64,000 nt of DNA from RGIG8050 sp045588915 (lineage in GTDB: Bacteria > Bacillota > Clostridia > Christensenellales > UBA1242). A program made the translations under genes and the position numbers. Below are positions 35,001 to 43,011 of this stretch, one piece after another. Location: contig JAZNFA010000007.1 of NCBI GenBank assembly GCA_045588915.1, forward strand, positions 1-64,000, given 5' to 3'. The notes beneath the pieces were generated by a model. That model saw only the letters and a program-made list of their open reading frames with translations, was not told the DNA's origin and ran no database searches. The first letter of the stretch is position 1; the number at the start of each line of letters is the position of its first letter.

Positions 35001-35184
35001 CTGGAATTTGGCCAAATATATTAGTTTTACCTTTATTTGCCCATTGGTCACAATATTCAGCCATATCGGAACTTGGGGTAATTGGGTAGATTGGAGCTGC
35101 TTCGGTTAAAAGATAAGCAGTACGTGCAGTTGCTTCATTTCCAGAAATAGTCTCGAATGTGATATTATCATTGTTTTCACTCAT
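32041..35184 (-). CDS. nifJ: Pyruvate:ferredoxin oxidoreductase, single-chain
   Basis: A 1047-residue PFOR, somewhat shorter than the usual 1170. Domain order: pyrimidine-binding domain I (TAYLLTEAAPIYPITPSS), domain II, domain III (DKTNR-type binding), two [4Fe-4S] ferredoxin motifs CIQCNRCAMICP and CTGCGACANICP, then the TPP domain with CAGCGETPYIKLL, GCSSIYGGSSP and DTEVYSNTGGQASK. It splits pyruvate to acetyl-CoA and CO2 and reduces ferredoxin, the core of clostridial energy metabolism. TTGTAT-N17-TATTCT-N6-ATG precedes it, so its mRNA may be leaderless. Confidence 0.95.
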   Translation of the reverse strand: MSENNDNITFETISGNEATARTAYLLTEAAPIYPITPSSDMAEYCDQWANKGKTNIFGQIPDVIEMQSEAGAAGTLHGLMLGGTLGTTFTSSQGLLLMIPNIYKMVGELLPTVVHVSARSIAMHALSIFGDHSDVYACRSTGIAMLASNSVQENADLSLIAHLAAIEASYPFMHFFDGFRTSHEFNKIQIPNKEITKKLINREALGKFRSRALNPENPKIYGTAENSDIFFQHREAANPYINAIPNIVETYMQKFATLTGRNYRLFDYIGHPNAEHIIIAMGSACETIEATLPQLNGKFGLIKVRLYRPFSSKHLLAVLPQTVQTITVLDRTKENGAVGDPLYLDVVASLQNKKIIAGRYGLASKEFTPDMVSAIYENACSTNPKNHFTIGINDDVSNTSLNITPRPDLHPQGGCRFYGLGSDGTVGANKNSCAIIGDNTDLYSQAYFVYDSKKSGGTTISHLRFDKKPIKAPYLVTHPNFVACHNQTFLTKFDMLNGITEGGTFLLNTTYPANEINKILPNAVKRTLVDKKINFYIINAYQIAQELGLGVRINTIMQSAFFKLVNIIDYQKIKTLLKEKIEKSYGKKGPAIVAMNNNAVDSADTALIKIDIETLTITDEQIQNQPTSMIQTINSLQGDTLPVSAFTPDGSAPTATTQYEKRDIATSLPRWIPENCIQCNRCAMICPHATIRPVLINQPTPENFKTIKSIGVPGYEEYQYRIQISPHDCTGCGACANICPVKNKALVMEPFDKVQEDENYEFSLSLPDNKIAPNNVKLSQYNRPLFEFSGACAGCGETPYIKLLTQLYGDKLVIANATGCSSIYGGSSPSCPYAKNQEGHGPAWANSLFEDNAEFGFGIRKALNIQGATDKIVWIIGGDGWAYDIGFGGLDHILSTNENINVLVLDTEVYSNTGGQASKATPKDATAKFASGGKQTDKKNLGAMMMQYPNVYVAQVAMGANMEHTLKILKEATNHNGPSLVIAMATCINHGIDMSNGMGIMADAVKCGYTTLYHRNPKDGEMIIDSPAPTKDITEFKANQTRFRKKS

Positions 35185-35269
35185 AGTTTAAGAATAACAT
35201 ATTTTTCAAATTTATACAAAACATATCGTTTAAAATAGCGCAAAATATATCGTATGCATATAACTAAAT

Positions 35270-36313
35270 ATGTTAAACATTGGAATTATTTTTGGTGGTA
35301 ATAGTACAGAGCATGATGTGTCTATTTTAACCGGTTTGCATTTAGCACGAAATGTAACAGAAGCATATCATATCTCATTGATTTATCTCACGCGTGAGAA
35401 TCAAATGGTTGTTGGTAGTAAAAATATTGATGATTATATCAAAGGGAAAGCAAGTAGGGCAAAACCGTTTCGTAAGTGGAAAAAATTAGCCTGCGTTATA
35501 AATTGTTGTCATGGTGGAATGGGGGAAGATGGAACGCTTGCTGCTGTTTTGCAGTTTTATAATTTACCAATTACTAGTTGTGATGCTGTCGCTGGCTGGT
35601 TACAACAAAGTAAAATTGCAACGCGACAAGTTTTAACTGCAGCAGGTTATTTACAGCCACGCTTTCAGGTGATGACAACGAATGATTTATCGCAATTTAA
35701 ATTACCTTTGCCAGTAGTTGTAAAACCGGACATGCAAGGTAGTTCGATTGGTATTAAAATAGCGCGCACAAATGATGAGTTAAAATCAGCAATTGATACT
35801 GCATTAACTATGGGCAGTCGGGTGGTTGTTGAAGAATATATTGCCGATATGCAAGAAGTAAATGTTGCAGTGATGCGTGAACAAGGAAAAATTATTACTT
35901 CAGCGTTAGAAGTTGTAGGTAGTGAGCGTTTCTTTTCTTTTGAAGAAAAATATTTTAATACAGACAGTGGTTTTGTAAAAAAAGGTAGTCAGAATACTGA
36001 TAGTCAGTTTTTAAAAGATATTGAGCCTAAAATAAAAGAAATGGCAATCAAGGCGTATGAATTATTCAATTCAAGTGGTGTGGTGCGAGTTGATTTTATG
36101 GTACACAATAATAAAATCATATTAAACGAAATCAATACTGTGCCTGGTTTTATGGCTTATCATTTATGGTTAAAAGCAGATATTCCATATGGCGTTGTCA
36201 TTGATAATTTGGTGCAAGAAGCTATCGCACGTCATCAAAAAAAACAGCAATATAATAGTTATTTTAAGAGCGAAATTCTCAAGAAAAATCGCCAATTAGT
36301 GGTTGAATTTTAA
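35270..36313 (+). CDS. ddl: D-alanine--D-alanine ligase
   Basis: A 347-residue ATP-grasp enzyme: GIIFGGNSTEHDVSILTG at the start, NCCHGGMGEDGTLAAVLQFYNLPITSCDA, then PVVVKPDMQGSSIGIK for ATP binding, and ILNEINTVPGFMAYHLW for the metal-binding end. It makes the D-Ala-D-Ala end of peptidoglycan precursors. The N-terminal lobe's HGGMGED replaces HGxxGEDG in an ordinary way. TATAAC sits five bases before the ATG and no Shine-Dalgarno is seen. Divergent from nifJ. Confidence 0.93.
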   Translation: MLNIGIIFGGNSTEHDVSILTGLHLARNVTEAYHISLIYLTRENQMVVGSKNIDDYIKGKASRAKPFRKWKKLACVINCCHGGMGEDGTLAAVLQFYNLPITSCDAVAGWLQQSKIATRQVLTAAGYLQPRFQVMTTNDLSQFKLPLPVVVKPDMQGSSIGIKIARTNDELKSAIDTALTMGSRVVVEEYIADMQEVNVAVMREQGKIITSALEVVGSERFFSFEEKYFNTDSGFVKKGSQNTDSQFLKDIEPKIKEMAIKAYELFNSSGVVRVDFMVHNNKIILNEINTVPGFMAYHLWLKADIPYGVVIDNLVQEAIARHQKKQQYNSYFKSEILKKNRQLVVEF

Positions 36314-36331
36314 TGTCGTTCATGGTATAAT
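36303..36331 (+). promoter_or_regulatory. Sigma-A promoter of the GH95-like gene
   Basis: TTGAAT (36303-36308), 17-base spacer, perfect TATAAT (36326-36331), overlapping the end of ddl. Eleven bases separate TATAAT from ATG 36343, giving a leader of about five bases and no room for a Shine-Dalgarno. Confidence 0.65.
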
Positions 36332-36342
36332 TTTTTTATATT

Positions 36343-38730
36343 ATGAGCAAATATGATAGTACTATTTTATTAAACAAAACACCGGCAACATTTATGGAAA
36401 ATGCTTTTTTAGATGGAAGTATTTTGGGGAATGGGCGTGTTGGTGTTGCCATTCTTGGCGCAATTTCAAATGAACAAATTTTGATTAACCATAGTGCCTT
36501 GGTTCATCATGGTAAAAATGGTGTATTGCAAGATGTCAGTGATGATTTTACAACATTACGTAAAAAATTCGCTGATGGTAAAATTTTGGAAGTTGAACAA
36601 GTTTTAGAAAAGTCTTTTATTAAGAAAAATTGCCATTTAGCACCTGCTCAGCCAAAGCCAATGGTAAAAATCAAATTAGATTTTTATAATACTGGTGTTA
36701 TTACAAATTATGAACGCATAACCGATATGAAAAATGGTGAATTGGCTGTTAGCTTCTGTGCCGATGAAAAGGAAGAAACTGTTCGCCGCTTGTCGCTTGC
36801 TAAGTCAAATGACGTAATGGCTTATCATGTTGATAAATCAAATGGTAAAATTCGCGTAGCAATTCAATTACAACCATGCGATAAGAATAGTAAATTTAAT
36901 AATATTAAATACGAAAATGGTTATTTCTATTTTAGCTCTCGTAGTGATAACGGTCGTGACTATGGATTAGTTATGCGTTTAATTGTTGCTGGGGGAAATG
37001 TTCAAGTTGCAAATAACGTTGTTACTTTAAAAGATGTAAATGAATTAACTATTTTAGCAAAGCCTTTCGTTAATTCGGATGCAAGCACAGAATTTAATAA
37101 AATTAAAATGGAACTTTCTTTAATCAAAGATAGTTATAATAAATTAGCAACAAAAAATGCTGTACCTTTCAAACGTGCTTTTGATGATACTGATTTAGAG
37201 TTGAATTCTGATAAAACCGAAGCAGACTTAAAAGAGTTAATCGATAAAACCAGTAATAATGAATTAACACCTGAATTATTAGAACGTTTGTGGAATTTTT
37301 CTAAATATTTATGCGTTTGTTTGGATGGCGCTTTGTTAACTCCTGCTGGGTTGTGGTGTGCTGACAACGATTGTGAACATGGTGTTACAGCTCTAGACGG
37401 TATTGCTCAATTATTATACTCAGGTGTAACAAGAACTTTCACCCCTGATTCAATTTTGAAACTTTTAGATTTCTATATGGGTTATGAATCTGATTTAAAA
37501 AAGAATGCCGCTCGTGTATATGGTATGCGTGGCTATTTTGTCCCACGTATTACGGCAATGGATTCAGCAACTTTTGGTAGTGTTAATTCAGCAACATTAC
37601 ACTTTATTGCTTCATCGGCTTTAGCTGCTAATTTGTTCTATGATTACTATTTAACGACTGGTGATGAAAAGACTTTACGTAGTAAAATTTTCCCATTTAT
37701 GCGTAATGTTTTTGAATTTTACTCAGATTTTTTAAAGTTAGATGCTACGGGTAAATACATTACAATTCCTAGTTATAGTCCAAATGCAACGCCTGGTAAT
37801 TTGGTTGCTGGTCGTCCTTTGGTAAATTTTGCTTTGGCATCATCATCGACAATTGACTTCTTAGCTTTACAAACATTGTTAAATAATTTGATTAGTGCAG
37901 CTACTTTATTAAAAACAGCGAAGGATGACGTTGCAGTGTGGCAAGATATGTTAACCAAAATTCCAACATTTACGGTTAATGGTGATGGTTGCTTGAAAGA
38001 ATACACTAATTCAGTTTTTGTTGATAAAGTTGAAAATGCAGGCGTTATGCATGGTTATGGATTATATCCATTAAAAAACTTTATGGCAAATGATGTTATA
38101 ATTACTTATCGTCCATCTGTAATTCAAGGTGCAAACCCAGAAGCTGAAATTTCGGCAAGTGCTGCGAGTGTTAATGCAGTGAAAGCTCGTGTCCGTAATG
38201 CGGCATATTATCAACCAACAAGAAATTTGGTAATGGCTGCTTGTCAATTGGCATATGGGGCAGATGTAACCGAAGTTAAGAACTTACTAGTTAAAATTAT
38301 TAATAGTTCAGCAACTCCATCTGGATTATTCTTATCTAATGACTGGCGTGGTTCAGGTATGACAACAAATGATAAACCTAATTTAGACGTTGCTGTTTCT
38401 ATGGGTGTAGGTACAGCAATTAGTGATTGTGTTTTGCAAAGTTCAGCAAATATCTTAAAGGTTTTACCAATTTTGATTGAGCCTTTAATGGTGGGAAGTA
38501 TTAAGAATTTAGCAACTGATTTTGCGGCAAAAGTAACAATGAGTTGGGATGCGAATAAAGGTAAAATCAGCTTGAAAATTTTACCAAGTAAAAATGCTAA
38601 AATTAAATTGATTTTTAATGAAGCATTCCACAAAATTAAAAACAAAGATTTTGCATGGAATAAAGAATTGAATGGTATTGAAGAAGTAGATTTAGTTGCT
38701 GGTAAAGTTTTTTCAATAGATATTGGTTAA
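36343..38730 (+). CDS. Glycoside hydrolase, GH95-like (alpha-fucosidase family fold)
   Basis: A 795-residue protein without signal peptide. The start LDGSILGNGRVGVAILGAISNEQILINHSALVHHG follows the GH95 opening (GNGxxGAM, E-x-I-x-L-N-E), then a (alpha/alpha)6 barrel: CVCLDGALLTPAGLW and PSYSPNATPGN correspond to GLQGxW and PSxSPEN of the family, and DWRGSGMTTNDKPNLDVAV to its late conserved block. GH95 enzymes cleave alpha-L-fucose or galactose. The catalytic Asn/Asp positions seem substituted here, so activity is uncertain. It is cytosolic and stands between ddl and murG, which might hint at cell-wall sugar salvage. It has a strong sigma-A promoter. Confidence 0.65.
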   Translation: MSKYDSTILLNKTPATFMENAFLDGSILGNGRVGVAILGAISNEQILINHSALVHHGKNGVLQDVSDDFTTLRKKFADGKILEVEQVLEKSFIKKNCHLAPAQPKPMVKIKLDFYNTGVITNYERITDMKNGELAVSFCADEKEETVRRLSLAKSNDVMAYHVDKSNGKIRVAIQLQPCDKNSKFNNIKYENGYFYFSSRSDNGRDYGLVMRLIVAGGNVQVANNVVTLKDVNELTILAKPFVNSDASTEFNKIKMELSLIKDSYNKLATKNAVPFKRAFDDTDLELNSDKTEADLKELIDKTSNNELTPELLERLWNFSKYLCVCLDGALLTPAGLWCADNDCEHGVTALDGIAQLLYSGVTRTFTPDSILKLLDFYMGYESDLKKNAARVYGMRGYFVPRITAMDSATFGSVNSATLHFIASSALAANLFYDYYLTTGDEKTLRSKIFPFMRNVFEFYSDFLKLDATGKYITIPSYSPNATPGNLVAGRPLVNFALASSSTIDFLALQTLLNNLISAATLLKTAKDDVAVWQDMLTKIPTFTVNGDGCLKEYTNSVFVDKVENAGVMHGYGLYPLKNFMANDVIITYRPSVIQGANPEAEISASAASVNAVKARVRNAAYYQPTRNLVMAACQLAYGADVTEVKNLLVKIINSSATPSGLFLSNDWRGSGMTTNDKPNLDVAVSMGVGTAISDCVLQSSANILKVLPILIEPLMVGSIKNLATDFAAKVTMSWDANKGKISLKILPSKNAKIKLIFNEAFHKIKNKDFAWNKELNGIEEVDLVAGKVFSIDIG

Positions 38731-38748
38731 ATCACATATAAATAAGAT

Positions 38749-39777
38749 ATGCGAACTATTGTTTTAACTGGTGGTGGAACAGCAGGTCATGTTTTGCCGA
38801 ATATTGCTTTGTTGCCTTATCTTAAAAAATATTTTGACAGAATAGTTTATATTGGTGGCAATGGAGTTGAAAAAACAATTGCAGAACAAAATTGTTTACA
38901 GTATCGTGAAATTACAACAGTAAAGTTGCGACGTGCTTTTACATTGAAAAATTTACAAATTCCTTTTAAGTTGATAAAAGGGATTCGTGAAGCGAAAAAA
39001 CATTTAAAAGAACTAAAACCAACAGTAGTTTTTTCAAAAGGTGGTTTTGTTGCTTTGCCTGTGGTTTTTGCTGCGTATAGTTTGAGTATCAAGGTAGTGG
39101 CACACGAAAGTGATATGTCGCTGGGGTTAGCTAATCGTTTATCGGCAAAAAAATGTGCAAAAATTTGCACAACATTTCCTTTGGATTGTAAAAAGTATCC
39201 ACAAGTGGTTCATACTGGTGCTATCATTAGGAAAAGTATTTACCATGGTGATGCAAGCAAGGTTATGTTATCTAATCACGCAAAACCGAATTTATTGGTA
39301 ATGGGTGGCAGTTTGGGCGCAACTGCAATCAATGAAATTATCTGGAAGTCATTAAATCAGTTATGTGAAAAATGGAATGTTTTACACATTACGGGAAAAA
39401 ATAAAAATAATCCACAATATCAAAATGTGGATTATTTACAAGTAGAATATTTAGACACACCACAAGATGCTTTTGCTTGGGCTGATGTCGTTTTAACTCG
39501 TGCAGGTTCAGGTGCGGTTTCAGAATTGTTGGCTTTGAAAAAGCCTGCGTTGTATGTTCCTTTGCCTAAAACCGAAAGCCGTGGCGACCAAATCCAGAAT
39601 GCTGAATTTTTACAAAAATTAGGTGTCTGTCAAGTTTTATCACAACAGCAATTAAGCACAAATACGTTATTAGAAAGATTGGATTATCTATATAAATATC
39701 GTAGTCAGTATATCTCTAATTGCAGTAAGCAAAATTGGATTGATGGAACAGCTAAAATTATAGATTACTTAAAATGA
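38749..39777 (+). CDS. murG: UDP-N-acetylglucosamine--lipid I transferase MurG
   Basis: A 342-residue GT28 enzyme. GGGTAGHVLPNIALL (lipid-binding Gly loop), VVFSKGGFVALPVVFAA, HESDMSLGLANRL and LVMGGSLGATAINEII, then LTRAGSGAVSELLALKKPALYVPLP for the UDP-GlcNAc site. It finishes lipid II at the inner membrane. TATAAA (38737-38742) stands six bases before the ATG, predicting a leaderless start. Its 3' end overlaps ssb on the other strand by 20 bases. Confidence 0.95.
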   Translation: MRTIVLTGGGTAGHVLPNIALLPYLKKYFDRIVYIGGNGVEKTIAEQNCLQYREITTVKLRRAFTLKNLQIPFKLIKGIREAKKHLKELKPTVVFSKGGFVALPVVFAAYSLSIKVVAHESDMSLGLANRLSAKKCAKICTTFPLDCKKYPQVVHTGAIIRKSIYHGDASKVMLSNHAKPNLLVMGGSLGATAINEIIWKSLNQLCEKWNVLHITGKNKNNPQYQNVDYLQVEYLDTPQDAFAWADVVLTRAGSGAVSELLALKKPALYVPLPKTESRGDQIQNAEFLQKLGVCQVLSQQQLSTNTLLERLDYLYKYRSQYISNCSKQNWIDGTAKIIDYLK

Positions 39778-40402
39778 AATTCGTATCTCCGTTTTGGCTA
39801 TTAGCGCTTTCGCAATCAATTTGATTGATTGAGATTTCGTAAGCTGTTCGGGTTTGGACCGTACCATCTTCTAATCTTTTTTGATATTCACGACTTTGAA
39901 TTCTGCCACAGATATGAATTTGTTCGCCAACATTGATACTTTTAGCAAATCGAGCGTTGCGTCCCCATGCAATCGCAGGTAAATAATCACTTTTGTTGCC
40001 ACTACGATTGCAAGCGATTAAAAGGTCGGCTATTTCACGATTAAATGGAGTAGTACGATAAACAGGCATTTTACAAATATAACCCGTTAACTCAATAATG
40101 TTAGGATTTGCTGTGTCAACATCATCGGTAATTTCATGTACATATGTTGTTAAAATTAAACGACTTCGATTGTTTTCAATTTTGTTATAACTTCGGAACT
40201 CGCCTATAATAGCGATATTATCGCCTAATTTAACCCCATGTTGTTTGATTAAATTATTATGGATGGTAAGTGGAATTGTGTCCACTATGCCTGATAATCT
40301 TTGGACCGAAATGTCCAAATTGCAGTAATCACTACCATAGTAGTCATCACATGTTGTTGGATTGCTCACGACTAATCCGTAAAGGTAAACCTTGTTTTCC
40401 AT
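39758..40402 (-). CDS. Clostridial two-OB-fold single-stranded DNA-binding protein
   Basis: A 214-residue protein with two OB folds: the first over about residues 1-95, ending IIGEFRSYNKIENNRSRLILTTYVHEI, the second about 98-200 with ELTGYICKMPVYRTTPFNREIADLLIACNRSGNKSDYLPAIAWGRNARFAKSINVGEQIHICGRIQSREY. The second half has the SSB hallmark of GRIQSREY. This tandem form is a known clostridial paralogue of SSB; no acidic SSB tail is present. GGAG precedes its ATG. It is divergent from comM-dprA and a set of phased repeats lies between, so a role in DNA uptake or recombination is plausible. Confidence 0.85.
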   Translation of the reverse strand: MENKVYLYGLVVSNPTTCDDYYGSDYCNLDISVQRLSGIVDTIPLTIHNNLIKQHGVKLGDNIAIIGEFRSYNKIENNRSRLILTTYVHEITDDVDTANPNIIELTGYICKMPVYRTTPFNREIADLLIACNRSGNKSDYLPAIAWGRNARFAKSINVGEQIHICGRIQSREYQKRLEDGTVQTRTAYEISINQIDCESANSQNGDTNFILSNL

Positions 40403-40463
40403 TTTTTTTGTTTTTCTCCTTTTTTATTTTGGTTATGGTTTTAAGCATATTTTATGTTCTTTT

Positions 40464-40531
40464 GTTCGACAACTGCAAAGATTGTCGAAATTAGTCGAAA
40501 TTTGTAAGTAGAATTAGAGAATATGTCGAAA
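40464..40531. promoter_or_regulatory. Phased TNGTCGAAA repeat array between ssb and comM-dprA
   Basis: GTTCGACAA (40464-40472) and TTGTCGAAA (40482-40490) form an inverted repeat; TAGTCGAAA (40492-40500) and ATGTCGAAA (40523-40531) repeat the second half. The three direct copies start 10 and 31 bases apart, about whole helical turns. They end 35 bases before the comM -35. A transcription factor common to both divergent genes is a natural reading; no known box is matched. Confidence 0.55.
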
Positions 40532-40565
40532 ACCAGTTTAATTTAGCATAAGAATTTTAAATCGG

Positions 40566-40594
40566 TTTACTTTACTGCCACTTTATTGTAATTT
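40566..40594 (+). promoter_or_regulatory. Promoter of comM-dprA-topA-hslV
   Basis: TTTACT (40566-40571), 17-base spacer and TAATTT (40589-40594), then seven bases to the GTG start at 40602. The first mRNA base would fall on or one base before the start codon. Confidence 0.5.
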
Positions 40595-40601
40595 TATATT
40601 T

Positions 40602-42146
40602 GTGATTACTATCAAAAGTTTTGGTATTAGTGGAGTCAATGGGTACATTGTAGATGTCGAGGTAGATGTTACTAAGGGGTTGCCCGGGTATACTTTGGTT
40701 GGCTTACCAGATAATGCTGTTAAGGAAGGCAAAGAACGTGTTAAAAGTGCAATTTTAAATTTAGGTTATAAATTTCCTGTTGGTAATGTTGTTATTAATC
40801 TTGCGCCTGCTTCGGCAAAAAAAGAAGGTGCTGTGTATGATTTACCAATTGCCGTAGGTATTTTAGCAAATAGTCAAATTATAACGCAGTCTTTAAATGA
40901 TTGGGCGTTTTTTGGTGAGTTATCTTTAAATGGTGAGTTACGTCGTACAAATGGTGTTTTGCCAGCTTTGTTAACGGCAGTAGAAAAGAAAATCAATAAT
41001 GTAATTATTCCTGCTGATAACTACAATGAAGCTTCATTTGTATCTGGTATCAATATTTATACGGCTCGGAATTTAGCTGATGTTGTTAATCACTTTTCCT
41101 GCGTTGATGGAGTTTCGCCTTTAAAATTAGTTGAAGCTGCAAGTTTTGATAATCTATTGGCTGATGCTAATTATCCTTGTGATATGAAATACGTACGTGG
41201 ACAATTTGTGGCAAAACGAGCGTTGGAAATTGCGGCAGCAGGGGGACACAACATTTTAATGATAGGGCCTCCAGGTAGTGGTAAAACAATGTTAGCTAAA
41301 TGTTTTCAAACTATTTTACCACCAATGACTTTTAATGAAAGTATGGAAACAACTAAAATTCACAGTTGTGCTGGCTTATTAGATTCTGAACACGGCATTG
41401 TTTTAACACGACCTTTCCGTTGCCCACATCACACAGCTTCAACAGTTTCTTTAGCTGGTGGTGGAAAAAATGCGCGACCAGGCGAAATTTCATTAGCGCA
41501 TAATGGTGTTTTGTTTTTGGACGAAATGCCGGAATATAATCGTGGTTGTTTAGAATTATTACGTCAGCCATTAGAAAATTACAATATAGTTATTTCACGT
41601 GCTTCAATGACTGTTGAATATCCTGCATCGTTCGTTTTGGTCGCGAGTATGAACCCATGTCCTTGTGGTTATTACGGTAGTCGCATAAATCGTTGTAAGT
41701 GTACTCAGTCAAAAATTCAACGCTATTTGGGTAAAATTTCCGGTCCGTTATTAGACCGTATTGATTTACACATTGAAGTCGATCAGGTAACTTATGATGA
41801 TTTATCTAATGATAAATTGTCTGAGGACAGTGCTACGATTCGTCAGCGTGTAATTAAGGCTCGAGAAATACAAAACCATCGTTTTGCAGAAATTGATATT
41901 CACAGTAACGCGACGATGGATTCAGCAATGACAAAAAAATATTGTAAGCTAAGTAGTGATTGCGAAAATATCTTAAAAGCAGCATTTGAAACATTGCATT
42001 TATCAGCACGAGCTTACACAAGGATTTTAAAGGTAGCTCGAACTATTGCAGACCTTGCTGGTTCTGAAGCAATTTTACCAGAACATTTAAGTGAAGCAAT
42101 TTCTTATCGTAGTTTAGATCGTTTTAATCGAGGTATAAATGAATAA
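40602..42146 (+). CDS. comM: ComM/YifB family magnesium-chelatase-like AAA+ protein
   Basis: A 514-residue protein. The N-terminal S5-like/Lon-type domain has GVNGYIVDVEVDVTKGLPGYTLVGLPDNAVKEGKERVKSAI. Walker A is GPPGSGKTMLAK (about residues 222-233), with NGVLFLDEMPEYNR for Walker B and a C-terminal helical Mg-chelatase domain. ComM is a branch-migration helicase that speeds integration of incoming DNA in transformable species. It starts at GTG 40602 and overlaps dprA by eight bases, so both form one operon with topA and hslV. Confidence 0.93.
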   Translation: MITIKSFGISGVNGYIVDVEVDVTKGLPGYTLVGLPDNAVKEGKERVKSAILNLGYKFPVGNVVINLAPASAKKEGAVYDLPIAVGILANSQIITQSLNDWAFFGELSLNGELRRTNGVLPALLTAVEKKINNVIIPADNYNEASFVSGINIYTARNLADVVNHFSCVDGVSPLKLVEAASFDNLLADANYPCDMKYVRGQFVAKRALEIAAAGGHNILMIGPPGSGKTMLAKCFQTILPPMTFNESMETTKIHSCAGLLDSEHGIVLTRPFRCPHHTASTVSLAGGGKNARPGEISLAHNGVLFLDEMPEYNRGCLELLRQPLENYNIVISRASMTVEYPASFVLVASMNPCPCGYYGSRINRCKCTQSKIQRYLGKISGPLLDRIDLHIEVDQVTYDDLSNDKLSEDSATIRQRVIKAREIQNHRFAEIDIHSNATMDSAMTKKYCKLSSDCENILKAAFETLHLSARAYTRILKVARTIADLAGSEAILPEHLSEAISYRSLDRFNRGINE

Positions 42147-42996
42147 TGATATTCAGATTATTTATAAAGATGATATGAAATATCCACGTGCTTTGTTGGA
42201 TTTAAAGGACCCACCCAAACAATTATATGTTAAAGGTAATCTTGAATTGTTAAATCGTCCTTTGGTTTCAATAGTTGGAACACGCGATTGTACACGTTAC
42301 GGTTTGATGGTGGCGAAAGATTTAGCAACTCAGTGTGTTAAGGCAGGGTTTGTTGTAGTGTCTGGTTTAGCAGAAGGTATAGATACAGCCGCGCATCAAG
42401 GTGCTAAAGATGCAACGATTGCTGTTTTAGGAAATGGAATTGAAGTATATTATCCGACAGTAAACAAAGATTTACAAGATGAAATTGGAATAAATGGTCT
42501 GTTGATTTCTGAGTATCCACCAAATCTACATGGAAGTAAAACAACTTTTCCACAACGTAATCGGATTGTTGCAGCGTTATCGCAGGTTGTTGTTGCAGTA
42601 GAAGCAGATTTACACAGTGGCACGTTGATTACTTTAAAAATGGCAAAATCATTGCAGCGTGACATATATGCTGTTCCTGGAAATGTCAATTGTTATGCGA
42701 GTCAAGGAACGAATAATTTAATTGCCAAAAAGGAAGCAAAGATAATTACCAGTATAGAAGATTTTATAAAAGAGATTTCAGGAAGAAGTGTTATTAATCA
42801 AAAGATGTTACAAAACAAACAGATTAGTTTGGAACAACAAAACATTTTAAATATTTTAAAGACTGATGAAGTTCATTTTGATGATATTGTCACCGAAAGT
42901 GGTTTATCAGTAGCGCAGTTGTCAACACTCTTGACAAATATGGAAATGATTGGTTTAATAGAGAAATTACCAGGCAATTATTTCGTTGCTCAGTAA
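42139..42996 (+). CDS. dprA: DNA-processing protein DprA (Smf)
   Basis: A 285-residue Rossmann-fold protein: SIVGTRDCTRYGLMVAKDLA, VVVSGLAEGIDTAAHQGA, AVLGNGIEVYYPTVNKDL, and TFPQRNRIVAALSQVVVAVEA. A C-terminal winged-helix DML1-like end (about 225-285) is present. It loads RecA on single-stranded DNA taken up during transformation. It overlaps comM, confirming the shared transcript. The SAM domain usual in longer DprA proteins is missing, as in short clostridial ones. Confidence 0.94.
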   Translation: MNNDIQIIYKDDMKYPRALLDLKDPPKQLYVKGNLELLNRPLVSIVGTRDCTRYGLMVAKDLATQCVKAGFVVVSGLAEGIDTAAHQGAKDATIAVLGNGIEVYYPTVNKDLQDEIGINGLLISEYPPNLHGSKTTFPQRNRIVAALSQVVVAVEADLHSGTLITLKMAKSLQRDIYAVPGNVNCYASQGTNNLIAKKEAKIITSIEDFIKEISGRSVINQKMLQNKQISLEQQNILNILKTDEVHFDDIVTESGLSVAQLSTLLTNMEMIGLIEKLPGNYFVAQ

Positions 42997-43011
42997 AACG
43001 GTAGGAGGTTC

